Assembly: GCA_035693615.1 (NCBI GenBank)
Contig: DASSGH010000138.1
Location: 1-64,000, forward strand
Length of the DNA stretch: 64,000 bases
Reading direction: 5' to 3'
DNA from: VAZQ01 sp035693615
Lineage (GTDB): Bacteria; Pseudomonadota; Alphaproteobacteria; Rhizobiales; Xanthobacteraceae
Below are positions 28,658-37,691 of this stretch, one piece after another; position 1 is the stretch's first letter, and each line of letters starts with the position of its first letter. Below the pieces are notes generated by a model that saw only the letters and a list, made by a program, of their open reading frames with translations, did not search any database and was not told the origin of the DNA. The position numbers and the translations under genes are program-made.

Positions 28658-29902
28658 GTGACGGCATCGGCAGGCAGCGTGCAGCGGACGGATGTGCTGA
28701 TCGGCGGCGGCGGTTTTGCCGGTCTGGCGCTGGCCATTGCGTTGCGCCAGGGGCTAGCGCCCTCATTCTCGGTCACGGTGGCCGACCCGGCGATGGGGCG
28801 GGCGTCGAAAGATGGCCGCGCCTCTGCGATCGTCGCCGCGGCACGGCGGCTGTTCGAGACCATCGGCGTGTGGCAGGGCGTCGAGGCGCAGCCCATTCTC
28901 GACATGGTCGTGACCGACAGCCGCCTGAGCGACGTTGTGCGGCCGGTCTTTCTCACCTTCGACGGCGACGTCGAACCGGGCGAGCCCTTCGCCCACATGA
29001 TCGAGAATTCGCCGCTGATCGTCGCATTGACGCAGAAGGCGCAGGACGAAGGCGTCGCGTTGCGGGCGGCGGCGGTTGCCGACTTCGAGCGCGCGCGCGA
29101 CCGCGTCGACGTCACGTTATCCAACGGGGATATGCTGGCCGTTCGGCTCCTCGTCGCCGCGGACGGCGCGCATTCGGCGATCCGCGAGCGCGCGGCCATC
29201 CCCACCAACGGCTTCAGCTACGGTCAGTCGGCCCTCGTGACGACTGTCGTGCACGAGCGGGATCACCAAGGGCGCGCCGAGGAGCATTTTCTTCCCGCCG
29301 GCCCGTTCGCGATCCTGCCGCTGAAGCGCGACCCGGTCGTTGGGCACCGGTCGTCGATCGTCTGGACCGAGCGGGAGCAAGAGGCGGCGCGCATTGTCGC
29401 GCTGCCGGAACCGGACTTTCACGCCGAGCTTGAGCGGCGTTTCGGCCTGCATCTCGGCGAGATCAACGCCATCGGCCCGCGCCGGGTGCTTCCGCTCGGG
29501 CTTTCGGTCGCGCGCGCGTTCGTCGCCGAGCGCCTCGCCCTCGTCGGCGACGCCGCCCATGTCATTCATCCGATCGCCGGGCAGGGCCTCAACATGGGGC
29601 TTAAGGATGTCGCCGCGCTCGCGGAAGTGCTGGTCGATGCGGTGCGGCTCGGGCTTGATCCTGGCTCGCTTGCGGTGCTCGAGCGCTACCAGCGCTGGCG
29701 GCGGTTCGACACCGTCGCGATGGGGCTAGCGACCGACGGCCTCAACCGCCTGTTCTCGAACCAATCGGACCTGCTGCGCCTCGTGCGCGACGTGGGCCTG
29801 GGTATGGTGGACCGTCTGCCCGCGCTCAAGCAGCTCTTCATCCGCGAGGCCGCAGGCCTCGTCGGCGAGGTGCCGAAGCTCTTGCGCGGCGAGGCGCTGT
29901 AG
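28658..29902 (+). CDS. UbiH/UbiF/COQ6-family FAD-dependent hydroxylase (ubiquinone biosynthesis)
   Basis: A 414-aa flavin monooxygenase. The N-terminal FAD motif is IGGGGFAGLALAIAL, the middle VAADGAHSAIRERA is the DG motif, and the second FAD motif is LVGDAAHVIHPIAGQGLNMGLKD. These are the hallmarks of the enzymes that hydroxylate the ubiquinone ring. Which ring position it acts on cannot be told from sequence. I chose GTG 28658 because AGGAGG at 28646-28651 lies six bases upstream, and the frame further upstream is antisense to tesB. It converges with the GST gene. Confidence 0.92.
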   Translation: MTASAGSVQRTDVLIGGGGFAGLALAIALRQGLAPSFSVTVADPAMGRASKDGRASAIVAAARRLFETIGVWQGVEAQPILDMVVTDSRLSDVVRPVFLTFDGDVEPGEPFAHMIENSPLIVALTQKAQDEGVALRAAAVADFERARDRVDVTLSNGDMLAVRLLVAADGAHSAIRERAAIPTNGFSYGQSALVTTVVHERDHQGRAEEHFLPAGPFAILPLKRDPVVGHRSSIVWTEREQEAARIVALPEPDFHAELERRFGLHLGEINAIGPRRVLPLGLSVARAFVAERLALVGDAAHVIHPIAGQGLNMGLKDVAALAEVLVDAVRLGLDPGSLAVLERYQRWRRFDTVAMGLATDGLNRLFSNQSDLLRLVRDVGLGMVDRLPALKQLFIREAAGLVGEVPKLLRGEAL

Positions 29903-29914
29903 TAGAGTCCGGCA

Positions 29915-29961
29915 CCCTTCCCGTCATGCCCGGCACAAGGCCGGGCAGGACGGAGAAAGGG
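29915..29961. repeat. Inverted repeat between convergent genes
   Basis: A nested palindrome, CCCGTC-ATGCCCGGC-ACAAG-GCCGGGCA-GGACGG, flanked by complementary CCCTTC/GAAAGGG, lies between the convergent Ubi hydroxylase and GST genes. It could act as a bidirectional terminator but also shares the CCGGGC core of the intergenic repeats in this window. Confidence 0.6.
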
Positions 29962-29986
29962 CAATTCAATCAGATTGGCTGCCCGC

Positions 29987-30610
29987 CTACACGAACGGGA
30001 TCGCCAGCACATGCTCTTTGAACGCGGGGCGTTGCTCGATTGCCGCGAACCAGCGCTCGAGATGATCGAGCGGCGGCCGCTCCGGCACCAGGCGGCGGAA
30101 GCGGTAGGCCATCAGCGCGACGGGGATATCGCCCATCGACAACGTGTCTCCGGCGACGAACGGGGTCTTTGCCAGCTGCGCGTCGAGAATCGTCATCGCC
30201 GCGATCGTCTTGACCTTGCCCGCCTCGATCGCGGCGTGATCGCGCTTCTCCGGTGGCGTGCGCACGAGCCCCCAGAACACCGGGGTGAGCGGCGGATGCG
30301 CCACCGTGAGCTGCCAATCCATCCAGCTGTTGGCGCGTGCCCGCGCGTGCGCGTCGGCAGGCTCGAGCGTGCCTGCACCGTGTTTGGCGGCGAGATAGCG
30401 CACGATCGCATTCGATTCCCACAGCACGAAGCCGTCTTCTTCCAGCGTCGGCACCAACCCGTTGGGATTCATGGCGAGATATGGGGCCTCCTTGTTCTTG
30501 CCGAAGGATCCGCCGACGTCCATGCGCTCATGCGCGAGGCCGAGCTCGCCGACCGCCCACATCACCTTCTGTACGTTCACGGAGGTGTTGCGTCCCCAAA
30601 TTTTCAGCAT
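29987..30610 (-). CDS. Glutathione S-transferase family protein
   Basis: A 207-aa GST with an N-terminal thioredoxin-fold domain starting MLKIWGRNTSVNVQKVMW, the glutathione-binding ESNAIVRYLA motif at about residues 64-73, and an all-helical C-terminal domain containing FVAGDTLSMGDIPVALMAYR. The Asn-Thr-Ser near the start (GRNTSVNV) occupies the catalytic position. Substrate cannot be predicted. It is a single gene with its own spacer on both sides. Confidence 0.92.
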   Translation of the reverse strand: MLKIWGRNTSVNVQKVMWAVGELGLAHERMDVGGSFGKNKEAPYLAMNPNGLVPTLEEDGFVLWESNAIVRYLAAKHGAGTLEPADAHARARANSWMDWQLTVAHPPLTPVFWGLVRTPPEKRDHAAIEAGKVKTIAAMTILDAQLAKTPFVAGDTLSMGDIPVALMAYRFRRLVPERPPLDHLERWFAAIEQRPAFKEHVLAIPFV

Positions 30611-30635
30611 GGCTCTTTCTTCCCTCGCTCCTAAT

Positions 30636-30655
30636 CGCCGGGCTTTGTCCCGGCG
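30636..30655. repeat. Short CCGGG hairpin (REP-like)
   Basis: CGCCGGG-CTTTGT-CCCGGCG is a perfect 7-bp stem in the spacer between the GST start and the Trm112-like gene. A T-rich run (TGTTCCTTTTT) follows on the plus strand, where no gene ends, so it looks like a relative of the 27.5-kb repeat rather than a terminator. Confidence 0.55.
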
Positions 30656-30704
30656 TGTTCCTTTTTGTGCGGCGGGCAGAAACGAGAAACGAAGGCGGGG
30701 GCGC

Positions 30705-30902
30705 TCAGTCCAGCCGGCGCGCCTCTTCCGGCAGCATGATCGGAATGCCGGCGCGGATGGGATAGGCGAGCTTGGCGGAGCGCGAGATCAGCTCCTGCTT
30801 CTCCGCATCGTATTCGAGCGGTCCCTTGGTCAGCGGACAGACCAGGATTTCCAGGAGCTTCGGATCGACGGTGCCGGCGGGACGGTCGGGCGGAGTGGTC
30901 AT
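30705..30902 (-). CDS. Trm112 family protein
   Basis: A 65-aa protein of the Trm112/YcaR family (COG2835), with the core DPKLLEILVCPLTKGPLEYD and the C-terminal YPIRAGIPIMLPEEARRL. Eukaryotic Trm112 activates methyltransferases; the bacterial proteins are small stand-alone members of unclear role. Only one cysteine remains of the zinc-ribbon type pattern, as in many alphaproteobacterial members. It lies 91 bp downstream of the LON-domain gene on the same strand, probably in one operon with it and cnoX. Confidence 0.9.
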   Translation of the reverse strand: MTTPPDRPAGTVDPKLLEILVCPLTKGPLEYDAEKQELISRSAKLAYPIRAGIPIMLPEEARRLD

Positions 30903-30993
30903 GATGGCCTCCGAACTCCTTTGCCGTTGGCTATAGCATAGTGCGGCGCGCTCCACCGCTGAAAATGGGCCGCCGTGCCGCGCAGGATCGCGG

Positions 30994-31668
30994 TCATTGC
31001 AACGGCGTCTCCCCGCCCGATGTTTTCTTGGCAAGCTCGATCTCGGTCGCGGCGACCAGGATCTCGGCGCGGGTCTTGAGATCGGGCGCTTCCAGCAGCG
31101 CCTGCTTCTCGGCGACGCCGTAGGGCGACATCATCGCCAGCGCGTTGACCAGCGCCTCATTCGGCGCGTTCTCGATACCTTCCCAGTCGGCCTTGAGGTC
31201 GTTCGCTTTGAGAAAATCGGAAAGCGCGCGCAGCACGCTTGCGCGGTCGACCTCCTCTTCGCCCTTGCGCGCGGTGAAATCGTCGATGAAGGAAGCATAG
31301 CTCACCCGGCACTGGCGATACGGCGTTGCCACGCTGAGCTCCTCGTCGATGCGAAACCGCGCGATCCCGGTGAGCTGGAGGAGGTAGCGGCCGTCGCCGG
31401 TCTCCGCGATCTGGGTGATGCGGCCGACGCAGCCGACCTTGAAGAGATTGGGTTTGCTCTCGGGGCCGGGATGCGCGGGGTCGGGCTGGATCATGCCGAT
31501 CAGGCGGTGGCCGGCGCGCAAGGCAGCGTCGATCATCGCCATGTAGCGCGGCTCGAAGATGTTGAGCGGCATCTGACCGCGCGGCAGCAGCAGCGCGCCC
31601 GGCAAGGGAAAGACCGGGATGACGTCGGCGAGGTCGTCGGGCTTCTGGTAGACCGCGTTCATCGGCAT
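30994..31668 (-). CDS. LON peptidase substrate-binding domain protein
   Basis: The 224-aa product consists of a Lon N-terminal (LON_substr_bdg) domain without the ATPase or protease parts. Key stretches are IPVFPLPGALLLPRGQMPLNIFEPRYMAMI and a central GRITQIAETGDGRYLLQLTG. I chose ATG 31668 because GGGAGGGG lies about seven bases upstream on the minus strand. The family may bind unfolded proteins; the neighbourhood of cnoX, a chaperone-thioredoxin, fits that idea but does not prove it. Confidence 0.9.
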   Translation of the reverse strand: MPMNAVYQKPDDLADVIPVFPLPGALLLPRGQMPLNIFEPRYMAMIDAALRAGHRLIGMIQPDPAHPGPESKPNLFKVGCVGRITQIAETGDGRYLLQLTGIARFRIDEELSVATPYRQCRVSYASFIDDFTARKGEEEVDRASVLRALSDFLKANDLKADWEGIENAPNEALVNALAMMSPYGVAEKQALLEAPDLKTRAEILVAATEIELAKKTSGGETPLQ

Positions 31669-31756
31669 GGTCGCCCCTCCCAGCGCGGCAATGCGACCGA
31701 AAGTGCTCGCCTCAACTCCGTCCGAGACGCGCACCTTCGCTGCGCGCCCGGCAGGA

Positions 31757-32662
31757 TTAGGAAAACAGAATCGACGACAGCCGCTTGCGGCCGTTCACGG
31801 TGGCCTCGTCGGTCGGACCCCAGGCCTCGAAGAACTGGACCAACTGCTTGCGCGCGCCGTCGTCGTTCCATTTGCGATCGCGCCTGACGATCTCCAGCAA
31901 ATTATCGACGGCCTCTTGGCGTTGCCCCTTGCCGTTCAAGGCGAGCGCGAGATCGAACCGCGCTTGATGGTCGAGCGGGTTGGCCGCAACCTTGGCTTCG
32001 AGGTCGGCGATCGGCCCAACCGCTTTTGCCTGCTCGCTGACTTCGAGCGCCGCACGCGCGGCCGCGACCACGGGATCGTTGCGCTTGGCCTCCGGGACTA
32101 GAGCGAGCGTCTGCTTCGCCTGCTCGAGCGCGCCGGTGCGCACGTAACTGCGCGCGAGCCCGCCGAGCGCCGCCAGATTGCCGCTGTCCTGCGCCAGCAC
32201 CTGCGCATAGAGATCGGCCGCGCCGGCGGCGTCGCCTTGCGCGAGCAGATCATCGGCGCTCTTCAAGAGATCCCTTTCCTCGCCCCCGAGCCGGTCCTTG
32301 GTGAGTCGCTCGATGAACGCGGTGACCTGGCCTTCCGGCAACGCGCCGAGAAAACCGTCGACCGGCTGCCCGTTGACGAAGGCGAACACGGCGGGAATGG
32401 ACTGGATACCGAGCTGCCCCGGGATCGAGGGGTGCTTGTCGATGTCCATCTTGACGAGCTTTACCTTGCCCTTGGCCGCGCGCACCGCCTTTTCCAATAC
32501 CGGCCCGAGTTGCTTGCAGGGGCCGCACCATTCCGCCCAAAAATCCACCAGCACCGGCTGGCGCTTGGACTCCTCGATCACGTCTTTGACGAAGGTCTGC
32601 GTGGTCGTGTCTTTGACCGCGCTGCCGGCCGCCGTCGCCTCGCCGCCCTGTAACATCGTCAT
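31757..32662 (-). CDS. cnoX: Chaperedoxin CnoX (YbbN): thioredoxin plus TPR
   Basis: A 301-aa protein with an N-terminal thioredoxin domain (active site WCGPC, C46 and C49) and a C-terminal tetratricopeptide-like region (about 150-300). CnoX/YbbN is a holdase that protects proteins from oxidation. E. coli YbbN lacks the first cysteine, whereas this protein retains both, as reported for the Caulobacter type, so thiol-disulfide activity is expected. It starts at ATG 32662 and precedes the LON-domain and Trm112-like genes on the same strand. Confidence 0.9.
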   Translation of the reverse strand: MTMLQGGEATAAGSAVKDTTTQTFVKDVIEESKRQPVLVDFWAEWCGPCKQLGPVLEKAVRAAKGKVKLVKMDIDKHPSIPGQLGIQSIPAVFAFVNGQPVDGFLGALPEGQVTAFIERLTKDRLGGEERDLLKSADDLLAQGDAAGAADLYAQVLAQDSGNLAALGGLARSYVRTGALEQAKQTLALVPEAKRNDPVVAAARAALEVSEQAKAVGPIADLEAKVAANPLDHQARFDLALALNGKGQRQEAVDNLLEIVRRDRKWNDDGARKQLVQFFEAWGPTDEATVNGRKRLSSILFS

Positions 32663-32844
32663 CCCTGTCCGTCCTTCATCCTTGCCGCCGCGCCGGGCAG
32701 CGTCGATCGCTCAATGGAATCGTTCCCCGTCCGCACCGCTCAGTTCGGTACTGCCGCGCGCGTCGGAAAAAGGGCCGCGGCCGCGGCGCAAGCCAGCATA
32801 TTGCCAATTAAATGGTGTCCACGGGGGTGTTTGCAATCGATAAC

Positions 32845-33363
32845 TCAATCCCGCGGCGGGGCCTCCTGTTCCGCGACCGGCACGATCCGGGGCGGATGCC
32901 CGGTCGCCTCGAGGAACCGCAGCAAATCCGCGCCGGCGATCGAGGTGGTCATCGTGTTGACCAGCGGGTGACAGTTGACCGTCGCGTGGCGCATCAACGC
33001 CGCATCGAGCACCACGCGGACGCGCCGATCGATGTCATTCATCGCCGCGAACGGCGTGACCGCGCCGGGCTCGATGCCCAGCGTCGCGCGCATGAGATCG
33101 GAGGAACCGAACGAGAAGCGGCCGGACGCGCCGAGACGCCGGTGCAACGATTTGAGCTCGATCACCGCATCCTCGAGCGCCGTGACCAGGAACAGCGCGT
33201 CTTTCTTGTCCTTGAGGAACAGATTCTTGGTGTGAGCGCCGGGAATGGTTCCGCGCAACTCGCGCGATTGCTCGACAGTGAACAACGCCGGGTGCGTCAC
33301 CGTCGCGTGCGCGATGCCGAGCTTATCGAGAAAGGCAAAGAGATCGGAGGGAGTAGCGGGCAT
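32845..33363 (-). CDS. YbaK/EbsC-domain aminoacyl-tRNA deacylase (ProX-like)
   Basis: A 172-aa trans-editing protein related to ProX/YbaK/INS, which hydrolyses mischarged aminoacyl-tRNA. The conserved lysine is in GAHTKNLFLKDKK, followed by FLVTALED and the GIEPGAVTPFAAMND loop. I chose ATG 33363 (MPATPSDLFAFLDKLGI); the frame continues upstream without homology. ProX-type substrate (Ala-tRNA-Pro) is the likeliest by similarity but not certain. It follows the CMD-like gene on the same strand by 26 bp. Confidence 0.9.
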   Translation of the reverse strand: MPATPSDLFAFLDKLGIAHATVTHPALFTVEQSRELRGTIPGAHTKNLFLKDKKDALFLVTALEDAVIELKSLHRRLGASGRFSFGSSDLMRATLGIEPGAVTPFAAMNDIDRRVRVVLDAALMRHATVNCHPLVNTMTTSIAGADLLRFLEATGHPPRIVPVAEQEAPPRD

Positions 33364-33389
33364 AACCTGTGATCGTGCCATACGCGCGC

Positions 33390-33923
33390 TCAGGCGGGCG
33401 ACGGCCGGATGTCGAATCCCTGATTGATGGCGGCAAACATCTGATAAAAGCCCGAGAGTACCACGATCTCGATCAAGCCGCGCTTGCCCCACTGGGTCAC
33501 GGCCTGGACCTGCAGATCGTCGGGAACGATCTGCCACGCGATCGTCTTCTCCAGGATCGCATGCGCGAGCGCATAGGGCTGCGGCAGCTCCGCGCCACGC
33601 TGCGAGGCGATGCAATCGATCACCTGCTCGGGCAGGCCCGCGGCGCGGGCGTGCGCGATGTGATCGTGCCATTCGAAGCCGGCGCCGGTCGCGCGTGCGA
33701 CAGTGAGCACGATGAACTGATAGACGGTGCGCGGCAGCGCGCCCTCAAATTTGAGGAAGAAGCCGAGTTCCTCGATACGGCGTGCAAGCTCGGGATGGTT
33801 GAGCAGCGCGAGATATGGGCCGCCGAACCCTTCGCCATGCGCCTTGCGTCGCTGCGCCATCTGCTCGTAGAGAGCGCGCGCGTCGGCCGGCAGCGTCGCC
33901 GGATTCATGTCGAGCTCGGTCAT
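33390..33923 (-). CDS. Carboxymuconolactone decarboxylase-like protein
   Basis: A 177-aa all-helical protein of the CMD/AhpD-like superfamily. The core EFxxHxxxAxxxGL-type segment is visible as FEWHDHIAHARAAGLPEQVID. The redox CxxC of AhpD is missing, so a peroxidase role is unlikely; hydratase or decarboxylase activity on aromatic lactones is possible. It begins 10 bp after the TPP-enzyme gene on the same strand, so the two probably act together in one catabolic step series. Confidence 0.85.
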   Translation of the reverse strand: MTELDMNPATLPADARALYEQMAQRRKAHGEGFGGPYLALLNHPELARRIEELGFFLKFEGALPRTVYQFIVLTVARATGAGFEWHDHIAHARAAGLPEQVIDCIASQRGAELPQPYALAHAILEKTIAWQIVPDDLQVQAVTQWGKRGLIEIVVLSGFYQMFAAINQGFDIRPSPA

Positions 33924-33933
33924 GCTCGCTCTC

Positions 33934-35664
33934 CTATTCGTGATAGGACCAGGCACGCGCGCCGGCGCTGAAATCGTAAACCGGGGTCGGGCAATTCTTG
34001 TCGGCCTTGACGTCGATGAGCGCGGTCGTGGACGCGGCCAGCGCCTGTTGCAAGGTGCCCTCGAGCTCCGCCGGATCGCGCACGGTAAAGCCTTGCGCCC
34101 CGAGCGCGCGGGCAAAGCCCGCCCAATCGTGATCGGGAATGCTGGTCAGCTCCGACGGCAGCGCGCCGGATTGCCGTGCGCGCAGCCAGACGTTGCCGAG
34201 CGCCGAATTGTTGATGACGACGTACACGATCGGCAGCCGATAGCGGGCCGCGGTCTGCACCTCGATGCCGTGCATTTGCATGCAGCCGTCGCCGGTGATG
34301 ACGGCGACGCGCCGATCCGGCTGCGCGCATTGCACGCCGACGGCGGCCGGGATCGCCCAGCCCATCGGCCCGAGATTGGTGGCGGAAATGTAAGTGCGCG
34401 GCGCGTACGTGCTCCAGTAATGCCCGGCGAAGGCGCGATGCGCGCCGGAATCGACGAGCACGATGCCGTCGCGGGGCAATGTCTTGCGCAGCGCGGCAAT
34501 CGCGGCGGCGGGATGAATGGGCGTGGTCGCCCGGCCCAGATTGTCGACGTCGTAAAGGCGTGGCTTCGCTTTGATGGCGGCAAGCCACTCGCGCCGGCGG
34601 TTTTCTCCGCCGGACAGCGCCGGCGCGAGCTCGCTCGCGCGCTCGTGCATGAGGTCGAGGAAAGCGTGCACGCTCCCCGGCACGACGTGGCCGAGATCGC
34701 CGTTCGCGGTCAGCTCCTCCATATCGGTGTTGACGTGGATGATGAACGCCTTCGCGCGCTCGCGCACCGTCCAATGCATGGTGTCGCGCTCGTTGAAGCC
34801 CGAGCCGAGGACGAGGAGGCAGTCCAGCTCGCCGCCGAGGATAGCGGCAGTCGCGTGCCGCGTGCCGGCGTAGCCGAACACGCCGAGCGAGAGCGCGTGG
34901 TCTTCCGGAAATACGCCCTTGGCGCGCAGCGTGGTGGCGACCGGTATCGACCAGCGCTCGGCGATTTCCCGCAAGCGCGCCGCGGCGGCATCGTGCTCGA
35001 CGCCGGCGCCGGCGAGGATCGCGATCCGGCTCTTGCTGCCGGCTTGCTCGGCGATGAGCTTGAGCGCCGCCTGCGCCTCCGGCGTGCTCAACGCGCGCGC
35101 TTGCGCGAAGAAACCTGCGACCGGGATGTAGTCAGCCGCGGTCTCGGCGACGAGCGCATCGTGGGTGAGCGAGAGGTGGACCGGCCCGCGCGGCTGCGCC
35201 CACATCGCGGTGAGCGCGTGGCGAAACCAGTGATTGAGGTTGTCGGCGGAAGCGACGGTCTTGGACAGGCGCGTGAGCGGCGCCATGACCGCGGTGTCGT
35301 CGAGGGTTGCCTGGCTCGCATCTTGGAATGCGCCGCGATCCTCGAGATCGAGCGGCACCTCGCCGGTCATGATCAGCAGCGGCGAGCCGTCGGTCTTGGC
35401 GGCGGCAACCGCCGTCGCCATATTGCACGAGCCCGGCCCGCCGATGCCGAGCGCCGCGCCGAAGCCGCCGCGGGCGCGGGCGTAACCGTCGGCCATGTAG
35501 ACGGCGCCGCCTTCGTGCGCCGCGACAACCGGCTTGATCTTCTCGTGTCGCGCGAGCGCGGCCAGGAACGGATCGACGAGCCCGCCCGGAACCATGAAGA
35601 GGTGGCCGAGGCCCTCAGCGGCGAGCGCGTCGAGGATCAAATCGGTGCCGGGCTTGGTGGTCAT
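33934..35664 (-). CDS. Thiamine pyrophosphate-dependent enzyme, acetolactate synthase-like
   Basis: A 576-aa TPP enzyme with the three-domain layout of acetolactate synthase and related decarboxylases. The catalytic Glu lies in AAHEGGAVYMADGYAR, the middle domain carries GGPGSCNMATAV at its border, and the TPP/Mg motif is GDGCMQMHGIEVQTAAR ending in VVINNSALG. A real biosynthetic acetolactate synthase would usually be next to ilvN, which is absent, so this is probably a catabolic 2-keto-acid decarboxylase or carboligase. It is the first gene of a minus-strand run with the CMD-like and YbaK-like genes. Confidence 0.88.
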   Translation of the reverse strand: MTTKPGTDLILDALAAEGLGHLFMVPGGLVDPFLAALARHEKIKPVVAAHEGGAVYMADGYARARGGFGAALGIGGPGSCNMATAVAAAKTDGSPLLIMTGEVPLDLEDRGAFQDASQATLDDTAVMAPLTRLSKTVASADNLNHWFRHALTAMWAQPRGPVHLSLTHDALVAETAADYIPVAGFFAQARALSTPEAQAALKLIAEQAGSKSRIAILAGAGVEHDAAAARLREIAERWSIPVATTLRAKGVFPEDHALSLGVFGYAGTRHATAAILGGELDCLLVLGSGFNERDTMHWTVRERAKAFIIHVNTDMEELTANGDLGHVVPGSVHAFLDLMHERASELAPALSGGENRRREWLAAIKAKPRLYDVDNLGRATTPIHPAAAIAALRKTLPRDGIVLVDSGAHRAFAGHYWSTYAPRTYISATNLGPMGWAIPAAVGVQCAQPDRRVAVITGDGCMQMHGIEVQTAARYRLPIVYVVINNSALGNVWLRARQSGALPSELTSIPDHDWAGFARALGAQGFTVRDPAELEGTLQQALAASTTALIDVKADKNCPTPVYDFSAGARAWSYHE

Positions 35665-35943
35665 GGGATGGCTCGCGAGCGAGGATGCGGTGAAGGGGCG
35701 CGGCGTGCTTTGGCGAACAAACTCAGAATGCCGTCGCTCGTCCTCTCGCCGCGCGCTTCATGGACCGCGCGCGTCGCCGCCACAAGGGGCGCGGCGCCCG
35801 GATGAAGCGGCAAAGCGAGTGAGGAAGGGGGCGCCTAATGACGGCCAACCGGGGGCGCGGCGGGATGGTTGCAAACCCTGCTTCCTTTTGGCATAGGTGC
35901 TTGATGGTCCGGCCTGGTTCATGCGTAACGGCCGGAATTCGGA

Positions 35944-36019
35944 CGCGGGTGTAGCTCAGGGGTAGAGCACAACCTTGCCAAGGTTGGGGTCGAGGGTTCG
36001 AATCCCTTCGCCCGCTCCA
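35944..36019 (+). tRNA. tRNA-Gly (GCC)
   Basis: The 76-nt sequence folds as a cloverleaf. The acceptor stem GCGGGTG pairs with CGCCCGC (one G-T pair), the D-arm is AGCTCAGGGGTAGAGC, the anticodon arm is ACAACCTTGCCAAGGTT with anticodon GCC, and the T-arm is GAGGGTTCGAATCCCTT. The discriminator is T and CCA (36017-36019) is encoded. U at the discriminator position and GCC fit tRNA-Gly reading GGC/GGU. Confidence 0.97.
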
Positions 36020-36048
36020 AAATTTCTCTACATCGCTGCGCCGTCCGC

Positions 36049-37641
36049 ATGGACCGACGGATCTTCATCAAAGCGACGGCCGGCCTTCTCGGCGCCGGCG
36101 CGCTCGCGAAACCGGCAATCGCGCAGCGCGGCGCCGCGCGCGTGTTGCGCTTCGTGCCACAGGCCGATCTCGCCAATTTCGATCCGATCTGGAACACCCA
36201 GTACGTCGTGCGCAACGCTGCCGCGCTGGTCTGGGACATGCTCTACGGTTTTGACGACAAGCTTCAGCCGCAGCGGCAGATGGTCGAGAGCGAAGAGGTG
36301 TCGCCGGATGGACGCGTTTGGACATTCCGCTTGCGGCCTGGGTTGAAGTTTCACGACGGCGAGCAGGTGCTTGCAAGCGACGTCGTGGCAAGCCTCAAGC
36401 GCTGGCAGGCCCGCGACAACATGGGCCTGATGCTTCGAGACATCCAGGATGAGCTCGCCGCCGTCGACGACAGCATCTTCCGCTGGGTGCTCAAAAAGCC
36501 CTATCCGAAACTGTTGATAGCGCTCGGCAAGGTCGGGACGCCCTCTTGCTTCATCATGCCGGCGCGGATTGCGGCGACCGATCCGTTCAAGCCGATCAGC
36601 GATTATGTCGGCAGTGGGCCAATGCGTTTCGTGCGCGAGGAATGGGTTCCCGGCGCGCGCGCGGTATTCGAGCGCTTCCCCGATTATGCGCCGCGCCCGG
36701 AGCGTACCTCATGGCTTGCCGGCGGCAAGCAGATGCTCCTCGACCGCATCGAATGGGTCGTCATGGCGGATCCCGCCACGGCATCGGCCGCGCTTCAGAA
36801 CGGCGAAGTGGACTGGTGGGAAACGCCGATCGCCGATCTCGTGCCGCTCTTACGCAAGAATCGCAATCTCGCGGTCGATATCGCCGATCCGCTCGGCAAT
36901 ATCGGCAGCTTCCGCATGAATCATCTGCATCCGCCCTTTAATGACGTGCGCGCGCGCCGGGCGATCCTGACTGCAATGAGCCAGGAAGACTATATGCGCG
37001 CCGTCGTAGGTGACGACACGTTGTGGAAACCGCTGCCCGGCTTCTTCACGCCGGGCACGCCGCTCTACAGCGAGGAAGGCGGCGACGTTCTCAAGGGTCC
37101 GCGCCGGCTCGACGCCGCCAAGCGATTGCTCGCGCAGAGCGGCTATTCCGGCGAGCCCGTCACCTGTGTGGTGGCGCAGGATCTGCAAATTACCAAGGCG
37201 CAGGGTGAGGTGACCGCCGACCTGCTCAAGAAGCTCGGGATGAACGTTGATTTTGCCGCCGTCGACTGGGGGACTAACGCGGCGCGCCGGGCGCAAAAAA
37301 CTCCGCCAGGTCAGGGCGGCTGGCAGATGTTCCATACCTGGCACGCTGGCGCCGTCTGCATCGATCCTTCGTCCTATACCGCGATCCGCGCCAACGGCGA
37401 CAAGGCGTGGTTCGGCTGGCCGACCAGCGCCAAGGTCGAAGTAGAGATCGCAGGTTGGTACGAGGCCACAAATCTGGAGGAGGAAAAGGCCGCGATCGCC
37501 CGGCTCAATAAGGCCGCGCTCGAGGACGTCGTCTATGCGCCGACCGGGTTCTTCCTCGCCCATCAAGCCTGGCGAGGCCACGTCAAGGGGATCACGAAGG
37601 GACCGCTGCCGTTCTTCTGGGGCGTGAGCAAGGGGGCGTGA
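36049..37641 (+). CDS. ABC transporter substrate-binding protein, family 5 (peptide type)
   Basis: A 530-aa periplasmic solute-binding protein of the SBP_bac_5 class that binds peptides, nickel or other small ligands. The N-terminus MDRRIFIKATAGLLG has a twin-arginine pattern and ends in a cleavage-like AKPAIAQ. The family block FRLRPGLKFHDGEQVLASDVVASLKRW is present. No permease or ATPase genes lie beside it, so it is an orphan that may serve a transporter elsewhere. It starts 29 bp after tRNA-Gly. Confidence 0.92.
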   Translation: MDRRIFIKATAGLLGAGALAKPAIAQRGAARVLRFVPQADLANFDPIWNTQYVVRNAAALVWDMLYGFDDKLQPQRQMVESEEVSPDGRVWTFRLRPGLKFHDGEQVLASDVVASLKRWQARDNMGLMLRDIQDELAAVDDSIFRWVLKKPYPKLLIALGKVGTPSCFIMPARIAATDPFKPISDYVGSGPMRFVREEWVPGARAVFERFPDYAPRPERTSWLAGGKQMLLDRIEWVVMADPATASAALQNGEVDWWETPIADLVPLLRKNRNLAVDIADPLGNIGSFRMNHLHPPFNDVRARRAILTAMSQEDYMRAVVGDDTLWKPLPGFFTPGTPLYSEEGGDVLKGPRRLDAAKRLLAQSGYSGEPVTCVVAQDLQITKAQGEVTADLLKKLGMNVDFAAVDWGTNAARRAQKTPPGQGGWQMFHTWHAGAVCIDPSSYTAIRANGDKAWFGWPTSAKVEVEIAGWYEATNLEEEKAAIARLNKAALEDVVYAPTGFFLAHQAWRGHVKGITKGPLPFFWGVSKGA

Positions 37642-37691
37642 AGACGTCCGTTGATTTTGGAGAGCGGTCACGACTGGATTATGCTCTTCGC

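Noticed and set aside
30636..30660. Hairpin plus T-run as a plus-strand terminator
   Set aside because: No plus-strand gene ends upstream; it fits the CCGGG repeat family better.
33907..35805. Plus-strand frame of 632 codons opposite the TPP enzyme
   Set aside because: Same argument: the minus strand encodes a complete TPP enzyme with cofactor motifs.
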